This document shows, in pieces, positions 1-7,641 of a stretch of DNA of 35,838 bases. The first letter of the stretch is position 1; each line of letters opens with the position of its first letter. Below the pieces are notes generated by a model. It was not told the origin of the DNA. It made no database searches and was given only the letters and a program-made list of their open reading frames with translations. This DNA comes from Planctomycetota bacterium. Its GTDB lineage: Bacteria > Planctomycetota > Planctomycetia > Pirellulales > PNKZ01. Made by a program: the position numbers and the translations under genes. The stretch is taken from positions 201-36,038 of the forward strand of contig JAFEBQ010000034.1 in NCBI GenBank assembly GCA_018242585.1. Direction: 5' to 3'.

Positions 1-226
<226 letters not shown>

Positions 227-479
227 TTAGCGGCCGACGAGTTCACGCTCGCGCGGCCCGTGTTTGGTTTGGTTGAAAAGGACTGGGGACAGACAGGTCG
301 GCGGCCGGAAAGAAAAGCGCCGGAAGGCCGTTGATAGCACGCCAGGGGCGACCACCAATTTGACCGCTTCGACCAGTCGGGGCCAATAGAAAGCAAAGGT
401 CGTGCCACCCGGCAGGGCGACAAGGCGGATTAACGTAAAGGATTTTCCAATAGCGGATTGTGACAAGTTCGCGGTAATG

Positions 480-488
480 TTATCCACA
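480..488 (+). promoter_or_regulatory. Perfect DnaA-box consensus
   Basis: The 9-mer TTATCCACA matches the strict DnaA box. It sits in the divergent dnaK-pheA intergenic region. A single box does not make an origin, and a chance match is possible (about 0.3 expected per window of this size on both strands for random sequence). The same 9-mer recurs at 32403-32411. Confidence 0.35.
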
Positions 489-703
489 ACTGGGCGAACG
501 TCCTTGCAGTCCGACTGTCATATTGGCAGGGTTCGCCTAGCCAGTAACGGGCACCCGCCGCTGGGCACCCGATTTCGTGGTGGATTGGCGTTGCTGGCAA
601 GCACCCGATGGTACGCCGTAAGTTGATGTGGCAAGGGCTTAGGTCGCGCATGGCGTGCCCCAGCGGCGTGCGGCCTGTGCGAATTCGGCAGGCACGCAAT
701 TTC

Positions 704-732
704 TTGACAGTCCCCCAGGGCCTCAGTACACA
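704..732 (+). promoter_or_regulatory. Candidate sigma-70-type promoter for pheA
   Basis: TTGACA (704-709) is followed after 17 nt by TACACA (727-732). The -35 is perfect and the -10 is weak. Transcription would start near 739, giving a leader of about 65 nt before the pheA ATG. This is a reading by eye. Confidence 0.4.
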
Positions 733-803
733 AGACATTCGATTCGGCCGTACCGAGAATCGATCGCAGGCGCTTGTCATTTAGGAAGTTAGGAAACCGA
801 TCG

Positions 804-1907
804 ATGGCCAAGGAGCCGCCCGCCGCCAAGAAGCATGCTGTCAGCGCCGCCGCGCTCCGACAGACGCTCCAGCGGCTGGACCGCGACCTCGTCAAGCTGG
901 TCAACCAGCGAGCCGAAGCGGCCGTCAAGCTGGCCGAGACCGTGCCACCCGAACCTGCCACCCCCTCGGCCCACGGTGACGAGCAAACCATTGCCGCAGC
1001 TTTGGAGCACCACGACGGCCCGCTGTCGGCCGAGTGCGTCCGCAGCGTGCTGCGCGAGGTGTTGAGCGGAACCCGGGCGTTGATTCACTTGGACCGGGTG
1101 GCATTCCTGGGGCCGTCGTATAGCTACAGCCACCTGGCGGCCATCGAGCGGTTCGGCAACTCGGTCGAGTTGGTGCCGGTCGGCAGCATTAGCGCCGTGT
1201 TCGAGGAAGTGAACCGCGGGCAAGTCGACTATGGCGTGGTGCCGGTCGAAAACTCGACGGATGGTCGCGTGGCCGACACGCTCGAAATGTTCACGCGGCT
1301 GCGGGTTCGCATCTGCGGCGAAGTCCATTTGCGCATTCATCACACCTTGCTCGGCCGGGGCCCACGCTCGGAGGTGGTCGAGGTCTACAGCAAGCCACAA
1401 GCGCTGAGCCAGTGTCGCCATTGGCTGGCGCGACATCTGCCGACGGCGCGCACGGTCGAAGTGACCAGCACGTCGATCGCCGCGCAACTGGCCCGCGAAA
1501 AGCCAGGGGCCGCGGCCATCGCCAGCATTCAGGCCGGCGTCAACTTCGGGCTCGACGCGCTGGCCGAGAACATCGAAGACAACCAGGACAACGTCACCCG
1601 CTTTGCCGTGATCGCCAACGATTCCGCTCCGCGCACCGGACGCGACCAGATGTCGCTGATGTTCGAGGTCGAGCACAAGCCGGGCGGGCTGGCCGACGCG
1701 CTGGCGATCTTCAAGCGAAACAAACTGAACCTGACCTGGATCGAATCGTTTCCGATCGCGCGCCCCGAAGGGGGCTACATGTTCTTTGCTGAATTGAACG
1801 GCCACGAAACGGATCAACGCGTGAAGCAAGCCCTCGACGCACTCGAACGCAAAGCCGTCCGCATGGAAGTGCTGGGAAGTTATCCACGCGAAGCGGAGAG
1901 GGGTTAG
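804..1907 (+). CDS. pheA: Bifunctional chorismate mutase/prephenate dehydratase (P-protein)
   Basis: This enzyme converts chorismate to prephenate and then phenylpyruvate in cytoplasmic phenylalanine synthesis. Three domains can be read. An AroQ-type chorismate mutase helix region lies at about 16-95 (LRQTLQRLDRDLVKLVNQR). A prephenate dehydratase domain lies at about 98-275, with PVENS at 147-151 and the catalytic TRF motif at 265-267. An ACT regulatory domain lies at about 284-360. The 367-residue length fits the family. I chose ATG at 804, after AGGA at 791-794, over an in-frame TTG at 774. In the ACT domain the usual ESRP feedback motif reads ESFP (314-317) and the GALV motif reads GGLA, so phenylalanine inhibition may differ. 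The gene stands alone upstream of tpiA, separated by an inverted repeat. Confidence 0.93.
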   Translation: MAKEPPAAKKHAVSAAALRQTLQRLDRDLVKLVNQRAEAAVKLAETVPPEPATPSAHGDEQTIAAALEHHDGPLSAECVRSVLREVLSGTRALIHLDRVAFLGPSYSYSHLAAIERFGNSVELVPVGSISAVFEEVNRGQVDYGVVPVENSTDGRVADTLEMFTRLRVRICGEVHLRIHHTLLGRGPRSEVVEVYSKPQALSQCRHWLARHLPTARTVEVTSTSIAAQLAREKPGAAAIASIQAGVNFGLDALAENIEDNQDNVTRFAVIANDSAPRTGRDQMSLMFEVEHKPGGLADALAIFKRNKLNLTWIESFPIARPEGGYMFFAELNGHETDQRVKQALDALERKAVRMEVLGSYPREAERG

Positions 1908-1920
1908 GTAATTGTCCGTA

Positions 1921-2021
1921 GTCAGTTGTCCGTGGTCCGTTGCACTTGGCATCGTGCCCAGTCAGGTGGAACGCTGCGAGTCGTAGCCTTTACAACTGAC
2001 AACGGACCACGGACAACTGAC
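1921..2021. repeat. 22-bp perfect inverted repeat in the pheA-tpiA gap
   Basis: The arms 1921-1942 and 2000-2021 are exact reverse complements, separated by 57 nt. Each arm is built from short repeats of the type GTCCGTGGTCCGTTG and GTCAGTTGTCCG. The left pattern begins at about 1912, five bases after the pheA stop. It belongs to the same style of intergenic short-period inverted repeat as several others in this window. Confidence 0.85.
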
Positions 2022-2066
2022 GAAAATCCAAGACTCAACACTTGAGAAAGGTAAGAAGGTATACCC

Positions 2067-2825
2067 GTGCGACGTCCGATCATTGCTGGTAACTGGAAGA
2101 TGAACACGACGCTGGCCGAGGGCGTGGCCTTGGCCAAGGCCATCGCCGCCGAAGCCGATAAGTACCCTGGCGTCGATCTGGTGGTCTGTCCGCCGAGCGT
2201 CTACCTGTCGGCAGTCGCCGCGGCCGTCGTCGGGAGCCGCGTAGCGGTCGGTGCCCAGAACATGTATCACGAAGCCAGTGGTGCTTTCACCGGCGAGGTG
2301 AGCGCGGCCATGCTGATGGACGTGGGCTGCAAGTACGTCATCCTGGGGCACAGCGAACGCCGCGCCCTATTGCACGAGACCGACAGCCAGATCAACTGCA
2401 AGGTGCTGGCGGCCCTGGCCGCCGGGCTGATCCCGATTGTCTGTGTCGGCGAATCGCTGGCCGAGCGCGAGTCGAATCAGACGGCCGGTGTCATCCAGCG
2501 CCAGTTCGAAGGTTCGTTGGCCGGACTGACCCCCGAACAGATGGCTCGGACGGTGCTGGCATACGAGCCGGTGTGGGCCATTGGAACCGGGAAAGTGGCT
2601 ACGAAAGAGCAGGCCCAAGAGGTCCATGCCCACCTTCGCAAACTGATTGCCGGCCGCTACAATGGCTCGATTGCGGCGGAAGTGCGGATTCAATACGGTG
2701 GCAGCGTCAAGCCGAGCAATGCGGCCGAGTTGTTGTCCCAGCCGGACGTCGACGGGGCTTTGGTCGGTGGCGCCAGCTTGAAGCCCGCTGACTTCCTCGG
2801 GATCGTCGCCGGGGCCAAGCAGTAA
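2067..2825 (+). CDS. tpiA: Triosephosphate isomerase
   Basis: This glycolytic enzyme interconverts dihydroxyacetone phosphate and glyceraldehyde 3-phosphate. The 252-residue length is typical. Catalytic residues are visible: Lys11 in GNWKMN, His95 in LGHSERR and Glu167 in AYEPVWAIGTGK, which also holds loop 6. The phosphate-binding YGGSVKP lies at 210-216. Translation starts at GTG 2067, with AGAAGG about 7 nt upstream. The neighbour downstream is secG, a common tpiA partner in bacteria, but a hairpin terminator lies between them here. Confidence 0.97.
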   Translation: MRRPIIAGNWKMNTTLAEGVALAKAIAAEADKYPGVDLVVCPPSVYLSAVAAAVVGSRVAVGAQNMYHEASGAFTGEVSAAMLMDVGCKYVILGHSERRALLHETDSQINCKVLAALAAGLIPIVCVGESLAERESNQTAGVIQRQFEGSLAGLTPEQMARTVLAYEPVWAIGTGKVATKEQAQEVHAHLRKLIAGRYNGSIAAEVRIQYGGSVKPSNAAELLSQPDVDGALVGGASLKPADFLGIVAGAKQ

Positions 2826-2866
2826 GTCGCCAAGCCGCCGCCGGAGATCGACAAACGCAACCACAA

Positions 2867-2902
2867 GCCCAGGGGTTTCCTCCCCTGGGCCTTTGCCTTT
2901 TT
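2867..2902 (+). terminator. Rho-independent terminator after tpiA
   Basis: A perfect 9-bp stem, GCCCAGGGG (2867-2875) with CCCCTGGGC (2882-2890), has a 6-nt loop and is followed by a T-rich run. The stem and loop sequence closely match the terminator after rpoZ at 5518-5546. Confidence 0.8.
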
Positions 2903-2915
2903 ACAGAGCGTAATT

Positions 2916-2941
2916 CCCCCGGGGGTGAAACCCTTGGGCTT
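2916..2941 (-). repeat. Degenerate inverted copy of the CCCAGGGG terminator hairpin
   Basis: Read on the minus strand this is AAGCCCAAGGG, then TTTCAC, then CCCCGGGG. That is the same layout and nearly the same loop as the hairpins at 2867 and 5518, but mismatched in the stem and without a T tract. It looks like a decayed copy in the opposite direction. Confidence 0.5.
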
Positions 2942-3007
2942 AGATAACACACTCGACGCGTCGCCACGACGCTCCAACTTTCAACCACGCATCGACACGG
3001 ATAAAGC

Positions 3008-3478
3008 ATGTCTACTCTTCTTGCGATCCTGCTGACAGTGATCGCCGTGTTTCTGATTCTGCTGGTTCTGATTCAACGGGGTCGCGGTGGCGGTCTGGCC
3101 GGTGCCTTGGGCGGGGCGGGGGGCCAAAGCGCGTTCGGCACCAAGGCCGGCGACTTGTTCACCCGTATTACCATGGTCGTGGCCGCGGTCTGGATTCTGT
3201 TGTGCATGCTGGCCTTGAAGTGGTACGGCCGCGAGACGGCCTCGCCCGATCTGGGTGGCCGCCAAACGCAGGTCTCGCCCGAGGGGGCTCAGCCAGGGGC
3301 CGGCGTCGTGACCGGCGCAGCACCAACCAGCGGCACAGCACCAACCAGCGGCACAGCACCAACCAGTGGTGGCGCTCCGGCTGCACCGGCCACGGGCTCG
3401 ACGCCGGCTGCAACTGGCTCAGCGCCTGCTGCAACAGGTGCCGCACCGGCCGCTCCGGCGGAGCCGAAAGCGCCGTAG
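3008..3478 (+). CDS. secG: Preprotein translocase subunit SecG
   Basis: SecG is a small inner-membrane partner of SecYE that helps SecA-driven export. A first membrane helix lies at about 3-22. It is followed by the typical SecG loop IQRGRGGGLAGALGG and GGQSAFGTKAGD, then a second helix at about 53-71. The protein is 156 residues, longer than the usual 75-120. The extra length is a tail rich in Ala, Pro, Thr and Gly that starts with three GTAPTS-type repeats (residues 103-120). The tail should lie on the same side of the membrane as the N-terminus, and its role is unknown. Confidence 0.93.
   Translation: MSTLLAILLTVIAVFLILLVLIQRGRGGGLAGALGGAGGQSAFGTKAGDLFTRITMVVAAVWILLCMLALKWYGRETASPDLGGRQTQVSPEGAQPGAGVVTGAAPTSGTAPTSGTAPTSGGAPAAPATGSTPAATGSAPAATGAAPAAPAEPKAP
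3314..3367 (+). repeat. Three 18-bp tandem repeats inside secG
   Basis: Units 3314-3331, 3332-3349 and 3350-3367 differ by one or two bases and encode G(A/T)APTS. The reading frame is kept, so copy-number change would only lengthen or shorten the SecG tail. Confidence 0.9.
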
Positions 3479-3560
3479 ACATTCGACCGCGATGAAGCGT
3501 GGCGTCGCCCTTCGCGGTCGCCACGGTTTCTCTGGCCTGCGACGATTAAGGAATCGGCCC

Positions 3561-4445
3561 TTGCTGCTCAGCATGACCGGCTTTGGCGAAGCCCACCATC
3601 AGGTTGACGGCCTGTCGATCAGTGTGGAAGTGCGCTCGGTCAACAGCCGTTACTTCAAGCTGGTCGTGAAGTGCGGCGAGGGTTACAGCGCGCTCGAGGC
3701 CGAATTTGAAAACGTGGCCCGCGCGCAGGTTCGTCGCGGCACGCTGCAGATGACGCTGTCGGTGAATCGGGCCAAGGTCTCGGACGATTATCAGATCAAC
3801 GTCGGCGTGCTCGATAGCTACCGGCGACAGCTCTCGGGCCTGCAACAGCAGTGGCACGACAAGCACCCGATCGGCATCGAAGGCTTGCTGGCCTTGCCGG
3901 GCGTGATTGTCGAGCACCGCATCGACACCGACGACGCGGCCCGCGATTGGCCGTTGATTCGCCCGGTGCTCGAGGCGGCGCTGCAGAATCTGGCGCGAAT
4001 GCGCGTCGACGAAGGCCGCGCCATGGCCGACGATTTGCGCGCCAACAACCAGGTGATCGCCGCCGAACTCACCGAAGTCGAGCGTCGCGCGCCGCTGGTG
4101 GCTGACGCCTATCGCAAGCGGCTGGCCGATCGGCTGCAGACGATTCTGGCCGAGCACAATGTAGCGGTGAATCCGGCCGACATCATCAAAGAGACGAGCA
4201 TCTTTGCCGAGCGGAGCGACATTTCGGAAGAAACCGTCCGCTTGCGCAGCCACTTGGAGCAGTTCGAGTCGATCATGGGCCTGGCCGAGAGTTCCGGCCG
4301 TAAGCTAGAGTTTCTTACCCAGGAAATGTTCCGGGAAGCCAACACCATCGGCTCCAAGGCGAACGATCTGGAGATTTCGCGCCGCGTGATCGATATCAAG
4401 GCGGCCATCGAGCGGATCCGCGAGATGATCCAGAACGTCGAGTAG
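3561..4445 (+). CDS. yicC: YicC/YloC family endoribonuclease
   Basis: This is a YicC-type protein of about 294 residues, the usual family size. Its N-terminus LLSMTGFGEA matches the family signature (normally MIRSMTGFG), followed by SVEVRSVNSRYF. The C-terminal half holds the conserved DUF1732 region with DISEETVRLRSHLEQF and KLEFLTQEMFREANTIGSKA. E. coli YicC has been linked to small-RNA turnover. I chose TTG 3561 because AAGGAA (3548-3553) precedes it at good spacing and it aligns with the family start. The frame is open further upstream, and ATG 3492 or ATG 3573 are alternatives. It lies directly upstream of gmk, a widely conserved pairing. Confidence 0.9.
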   Translation: MLLSMTGFGEAHHQVDGLSISVEVRSVNSRYFKLVVKCGEGYSALEAEFENVARAQVRRGTLQMTLSVNRAKVSDDYQINVGVLDSYRRQLSGLQQQWHDKHPIGIEGLLALPGVIVEHRIDTDDAARDWPLIRPVLEAALQNLARMRVDEGRAMADDLRANNQVIAAELTEVERRAPLVADAYRKRLADRLQTILAEHNVAVNPADIIKETSIFAERSDISEETVRLRSHLEQFESIMGLAESSGRKLEFLTQEMFREANTIGSKANDLEISRRVIDIKAAIERIREMIQNVE

Positions 4446-4517
4446 GCTGCCCGGCGCGCCCGTGCAGGCCGCCGGGGCCGACACCTGCCGCCGAGCTACC
4501 GAAACCCAAGGTCCACC

Positions 4518-5180
4518 ATGTCGACTACTTTGCGACCCCATTCGTCTGGATCGTCCGCTATGTCAGCAACCCCACAACCGACCCAGACTGGCCAGGTGGT
4601 AATCATCTCGGGCCCCTCGGGCGTGGGCAAATCGACGCTGCTCCGGCTGCTGTTCGAGCGCTGCCCGCTGGCACTGGAATCGAGTATTTCAGCCACGACC
4701 CGGGCCCCGCGCCCTGGCGAGGTCAACGGTGGGGACTATTACTTCCTCGGCAAGCAGGAGTTCGCCGACCGCCGCCAGCGGGGGGAGTTCCTCGAATGTT
4801 TCGAGGTCTTTGGCCGGGGGGACTGGTACGGCACCCTGCAGAGCGAAGTCGCCCCTAGATTGACGGCCGGAAAATGGGTAGTCTTAGAGATCGATGTTCA
4901 GGGCGCAATGTCGGTGCTGGAACAGTATCCCGACGCATTGACCATCTTTGTACTGCCGGGCAACGTCGATGATTTCGAACAGCGCCTGAGCCAGCGGCTG
5001 AAAGGGCGGGCAACCGAAACGCCCGAGGCGATTCAAAAGCGCCTCGATACGGCGCGTTTTGAAATGGCCTACGCCGACCAGTATAAGCATCGCGTGGTCA
5101 ACGAAAACATCGACGACGCGGTGCGCGACATCTGCACGATCTTGACTCAACAATCCCAAGCGCAAGGCCGCCAGGCGTAG
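4518..5180 (+). CDS. gmk: Guanylate kinase
   Basis: Guanylate kinase phosphorylates GMP to GDP in the cytoplasm. The P-loop GPSGVGKS lies at 32-39. The GMP-binding segments SISATTRAPRPGEVNGGDYY and FLECFEVFG follow, and the lid region is rich in Arg (LSQRLKGRATETPEAIQKRL). It has 220 residues. A short extra N-terminus (about 24 residues) precedes the core, and an in-frame ATG at 4560 is an alternative start. It sits between yicC and rpoZ, the common yicC-gmk-rpoZ-coaBC order of bacteria. Confidence 0.96.
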   Translation: MSTTLRPHSSGSSAMSATPQPTQTGQVVIISGPSGVGKSTLLRLLFERCPLALESSISATTRAPRPGEVNGGDYYFLGKQEFADRRQRGEFLECFEVFGRGDWYGTLQSEVAPRLTAGKWVVLEIDVQGAMSVLEQYPDALTIFVLPGNVDDFEQRLSQRLKGRATETPEAIQKRLDTARFEMAYADQYKHRVVNENIDDAVRDICTILTQQSQAQGRQA

Positions 5181-5221
5181 CGCCAGCGAATTTCGCATCA
5201 GTTTTTTCGGAGGTCAGCGGC

Positions 5222-5485
5222 ATGATTGACGAGTTGCGCGAGGAAGTGGTCGTAAACAAGGTGGGTGGCCGCTTCAAGCTGTCGACCCTGATTCAGAAGC
5301 GCGTGGTCGCCCTGACCCGCGGCGCCCGGCCGCTGGTCGACATCGACTCGAACGACCGTATTCAGATCGCGCTGCAGGAAATCCTGCAGGACAAGATCTA
5401 CCTCGACACTTCGGGGCAGGTCCGCACCACGGCCGCCACCGAAGAAGCCGGCGGCCCGCCGGAACTGGATTTGGCGAACCTGTAA
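5222..5485 (+). CDS. rpoZ: DNA-directed RNA polymerase omega subunit
   Basis: RpoZ is the small subunit that helps assembly of RNA polymerase around beta-prime. The 87-residue protein has the family pattern, with KVGGRFKLSTLIQKRVVAL followed by TRGARPLVD and a helix ending in LQEILQDKIYL. A clear ribosome binding site, CGGAGG, lies about 8 nt before ATG 5222. Position downstream of gmk and upstream of coaC supports the call. The stop codon lies inside an 18-bp perfect palindrome. Confidence 0.9.
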   Translation: MIDELREEVVVNKVGGRFKLSTLIQKRVVALTRGARPLVDIDSNDRIQIALQEILQDKIYLDTSGQVRTTAATEEAGGPPELDLANL

Positions 5486-5498
5486 GCGTACGCTTACA
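5481..5498. repeat. 18-bp perfect palindrome over the rpoZ stop codon
   Basis: TGTAAGCGTACGCTTACA is a gap-free palindrome. The rpoZ stop TAA (5483-5485) lies in it. It could be a protein-binding site or a dispersed palindromic element. It is 20 nt upstream of the terminator hairpin. Confidence 0.8.
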
Positions 5499-5517
5499 GA
5501 TAAGTGCTACCGACAAG

Positions 5518-5546
5518 CCCAGGGGTTTCATCCCCTGGGTTTTTTT
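5518..5546 (+). terminator. Rho-independent terminator after rpoZ
   Basis: A perfect 8-bp stem, CCCAGGGG (5518-5525) with CCCCTGGG (5532-5539), has loop TTTCAT and is followed by seven T. It suggests that coaC downstream has its own promoter, or is read by run-through. Confidence 0.9.
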
Positions 5547-5588
5547 ACGAATGTTCCTGATTCACTCGGCGCGCGCGGCGAGCTCCCC

Positions 5589-6152
5589 ATGCTCAACGGT
5601 CGTGAAGTTCTGATTGGCGTCTCGGGCGGAGTCGCGGCCTACAAGACCGCGGCCCTGGTCAGCCAATTGGTCCAGCGCGGCGCGGGCGTCTCGGTGGTGA
5701 TGACCCCGGCCGCCGAGAAGTTCGTCGGCCGCGCCACGTTTGCGGCGCTCACGGGTCGCGCGGTGGCGATCGATTCGTTCGAGCCGAGCGTCTTCCCTCT
5801 GGGCGCGCATATCGAGCTGGCCGAGCGGGCCGAGTTATTCTGCGTGGCCCCGGCCACGGCCAACTACCTGGCCCAGGCGGCGACCGGTTTGGCCGACGAT
5901 TTGCTGTCGACGCTGACGTTGTCGTTCGCCGGCCCCTGGCTCGTCGCGCCGGCCATGAACAGCGACATGTGGGCCAAGCCCGCCGTCCAGCGCAACGTCG
6001 AGCAAGTTCGCCGCGACGGGGCGACGCTCATCGATCCCGAGGAAGGCTGGCTCAGTTGCCGCCGTCGCGGCGCCGGTCGCATGGCCGACCCGGCGCGGAT
6101 TCTGGCCGCCATCGAAGCCGTGCTGAAGGAAACGCCGTCGCGCAAGAAATAA
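5589..6152 (+). CDS. coaC: Phosphopantothenoylcysteine decarboxylase (CoaC), separate gene
   Basis: This flavin-dependent decarboxylase converts 4'-phosphopantothenoylcysteine to 4'-phosphopantetheine in coenzyme A synthesis. The catalytic His74 (GAHIEL), the PAMNSDMW motif at 121-128 and Cys157 in GWLSCRRRGAGRM are present. In many bacteria CoaC and CoaB are fused as one Dfp protein. Here CoaC ends at residue 187 and CoaB begins 51 nt later as its own gene in another frame. Both halves keep their key motifs, so this is a genuine split and not a frameshift within a fusion. Confidence 0.92.
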   Translation: MLNGREVLIGVSGGVAAYKTAALVSQLVQRGAGVSVVMTPAAEKFVGRATFAALTGRAVAIDSFEPSVFPLGAHIELAERAELFCVAPATANYLAQAATGLADDLLSTLTLSFAGPWLVAPAMNSDMWAKPAVQRNVEQVRRDGATLIDPEEGWLSCRRRGAGRMADPARILAAIEAVLKETPSRKK

Positions 6153-6203
6153 CCGGCGGCCGGTCGCACTTATCAACTTATCCGATCTTTTGGGGCCGTC
6201 GGC

Positions 6204-6836
6204 GTGGCGCGCATTCTGATCACCTCGGGGCCGACGCGACAGTACATCGACCCGGTTCGCTATCTGACCAATGCTTCGAGCGGCCGCATGGGGGCCGCCC
6301 TGGCCCAGGCCGCGCTGGCCCGCGGCCACGAAGTGGTGATCGTCAGCGGCCCGGTGAACCTCGACTATCCCGCGGGGGTCCGCGTGGTTCCCGTGGTCTC
6401 GACGGCCGAGATGCTGACCGCCTGTCAGCAGGAGTTTCCGCATTGCGACGGGCTGATCGGCGTGGCCGCTCCGTGCGATTACCAGCCGATCCGCGTCGCC
6501 GAATCGAAGATCGCCAAGACCGGCCAGCCGCTCACGCTCCACCTGATCGAAACGCCGGACATCGTGGCGACGCTCGGCGCGACGAAAACCCGGCAATGGC
6601 TGGTCGGCTTCGCGCTCGAAACGGAGGACGCGCGCTTGAAAGCGCTGGCCAAGCTGCAAAAGAAATGTTGCGACCTGATGGTCGTCAACGGCACCGAGGC
6701 GATGCACGCCATCGACACCCGCGTGGAAATCATCGATCGCCAGGGGACGGTGATAGAAACCCTGGCCGGGCCCAAAACTGAAGTGGCGGCAGGAATCTTT
6801 GGGGTGATTGAAAAGTTGCTAGTTGCTGGTTCCTAG
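6204..6836 (+). CDS. coaB: Phosphopantothenate-cysteine ligase (CoaB), separate gene
   Basis: CoaB joins cysteine to 4'-phosphopantothenate using a nucleotide triphosphate. Visible motifs are ITSGPTRQYIDPVR, NASSGRMG (residues 23-30), SKIAK (101-105, the lysine motif), VGFALETE and VVNGTEA. It has 210 residues and starts at GTG 6204. The last codons (EKLLVAGS) are written by the left arm of an AGTTGCT inverted repeat, so the repeat has entered or created the end of the gene. It converges on the HAD phosphatase gene. Confidence 0.92.
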   Translation: MARILITSGPTRQYIDPVRYLTNASSGRMGAALAQAALARGHEVVIVSGPVNLDYPAGVRVVPVVSTAEMLTACQQEFPHCDGLIGVAAPCDYQPIRVAESKIAKTGQPLTLHLIETPDIVATLGATKTRQWLVGFALETEDARLKALAKLQKKCCDLMVVNGTEAMHAIDTRVEIIDRQGTVIETLAGPKTEVAAGIFGVIEKLLVAGS

Positions 6837-6897
6837 TTGCTAGTAAGAGTCGGATAGTCGTATTTCACTAGCAACTAGGAACCAGCAGCTAGCAACT
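6814..6897. repeat. 31-bp inverted repeat of AGTTGCT units between coaB and the HAD gene
   Basis: Arms 6814-6844 and 6867-6897 match as reverse complements at 30 of 31 positions, with a 22-nt spacer. Each arm repeats AGTTGCTAGTTGCTGGTTCC. The left arm supplies the last CoaB codons and stop. The right arm starts two bases after the HAD stop codon. It could act as a bidirectional terminator hairpin for the convergent genes. Confidence 0.9.
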
Positions 6898-6898
6898 T

Positions 6899-7519
6899 CT
6901 AATAATTAAACCTCACCCCACGCTTTCTTAGCTCCTTCACGTACGCTTCGGTCGTGGTGTACTGCACGGCGTCGATGCCGGCGGCCTTGGCCCCTTCGAC
7001 ATTCGGCAGCAGGTCATCGACGTAGAAGATTTCCTGGGGTGGCACGCCCGCCATTTCAGCGGCCTTCAGATAGATCTCGCGTCCGGGCTTCATCAACCCC
7101 AGTCGATAGCTGAGCACGTGGGCATCGAACACTCCGGGAATCAAGCCATAGCGTCCGTTGGCGAAGTATTGCCAATGCAGATCGCTGGTGTTCGACAACA
7201 GCCCCAGCCGATGGCCCGCGGCACTGAGCTTCGACACCACGGCATTCATGGTGTGGTTCAGCTCGAAGATTTCGCTGGCCGCCAGACACGCCTGAACAAA
7301 GTCAGGCCGTCGGCCGAACTCGCCGCACAGCGCCTCATAGAACCCTTCGGTCGTCAGCAGCCCCTCGTCAAGCTGGTAGTTCAACGAGCCGCTGCTGAAC
7401 ACCAGGTGCCAGAGCCGCTCGACGTCGCACTCGAACAAGGCCGCCAACTGCCGCGCCGCGATCCGATGATCGAAGTGCAACAGCACGTTGCCGATGTCGA
7501 AGTAGAAAAATTTGGGCAT
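6899..7519 (-). CDS. HAD-superfamily phosphatase, YihX-like
   Basis: This is a 206-residue HAD hydrolase. Motif I is FDIGNVLLHFD, with nucleophile Asp8 but Gly10 where most HAD phosphatases have the second Asp. YihX of E. coli (glucose-1-phosphate phosphatase) has the same FDLGNV form. Motif II is LLSNTS, motif III is the Lys in GLMKPGREIY, and motif IV is FYVDDLLPNVEGA. Substrate cannot be told from sequence. I chose the ATG at 7517-7519, giving MPKFFYFDIG. Longer frames upstream are made of repeat DNA. It is co-oriented with hisB, 122 nt downstream of it. Confidence 0.85.
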   Translation of the reverse strand: MPKFFYFDIGNVLLHFDHRIAARQLAALFECDVERLWHLVFSSGSLNYQLDEGLLTTEGFYEALCGEFGRRPDFVQACLAASEIFELNHTMNAVVSKLSAAGHRLGLLSNTSDLHWQYFANGRYGLIPGVFDAHVLSYRLGLMKPGREIYLKAAEMAGVPPQEIFYVDDLLPNVEGAKAAGIDAVQYTTTEAYVKELRKRGVRFNY

Positions 7520-7533
7520 GGCGAGAGGGAAAA

Positions 7534-7640
7534 AGTTGCTTGTTGCGAGTTGCTGGTTGCTAGTGGGGGAACGGGGTTCGCGATCGGTTGATAGCTGCAA
7601 GCCGTATTCTCTAGCAACTAGGAACTAGCAACCAGCAACT
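7534..7640. repeat. 30-bp imperfect inverted repeat of AGTTGCT units between hisB and the HAD gene
   Basis: Arms 7534-7563 and 7611-7640 match at 26 of 30 positions, with a 47-nt spacer. The right arm starts one base after the hisB stop codon. The left arm ends 14 nt before the HAD start. The units are the same as at 6814-6897 and 13317-13348. Confidence 0.85.
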
Positions 7641-7641
7641 T

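Noticed and set aside
227..487. Minus-strand 86-codon frame upstream of dnaK
   Set aside because: No ribosome binding site or family features. It lies in the dnaK leader, where a promoter is expected.
789..1952. Minus-strand open frame of 387 codons opposite pheA
   Set aside because: The plus strand encodes a complete P-protein; this frame is its shadow.
5589..6836. Frameshifted fused coaBC gene
   Set aside because: Each half has its own start and stop, 51 nt of non-coding DNA between them, and complete active-site motifs.
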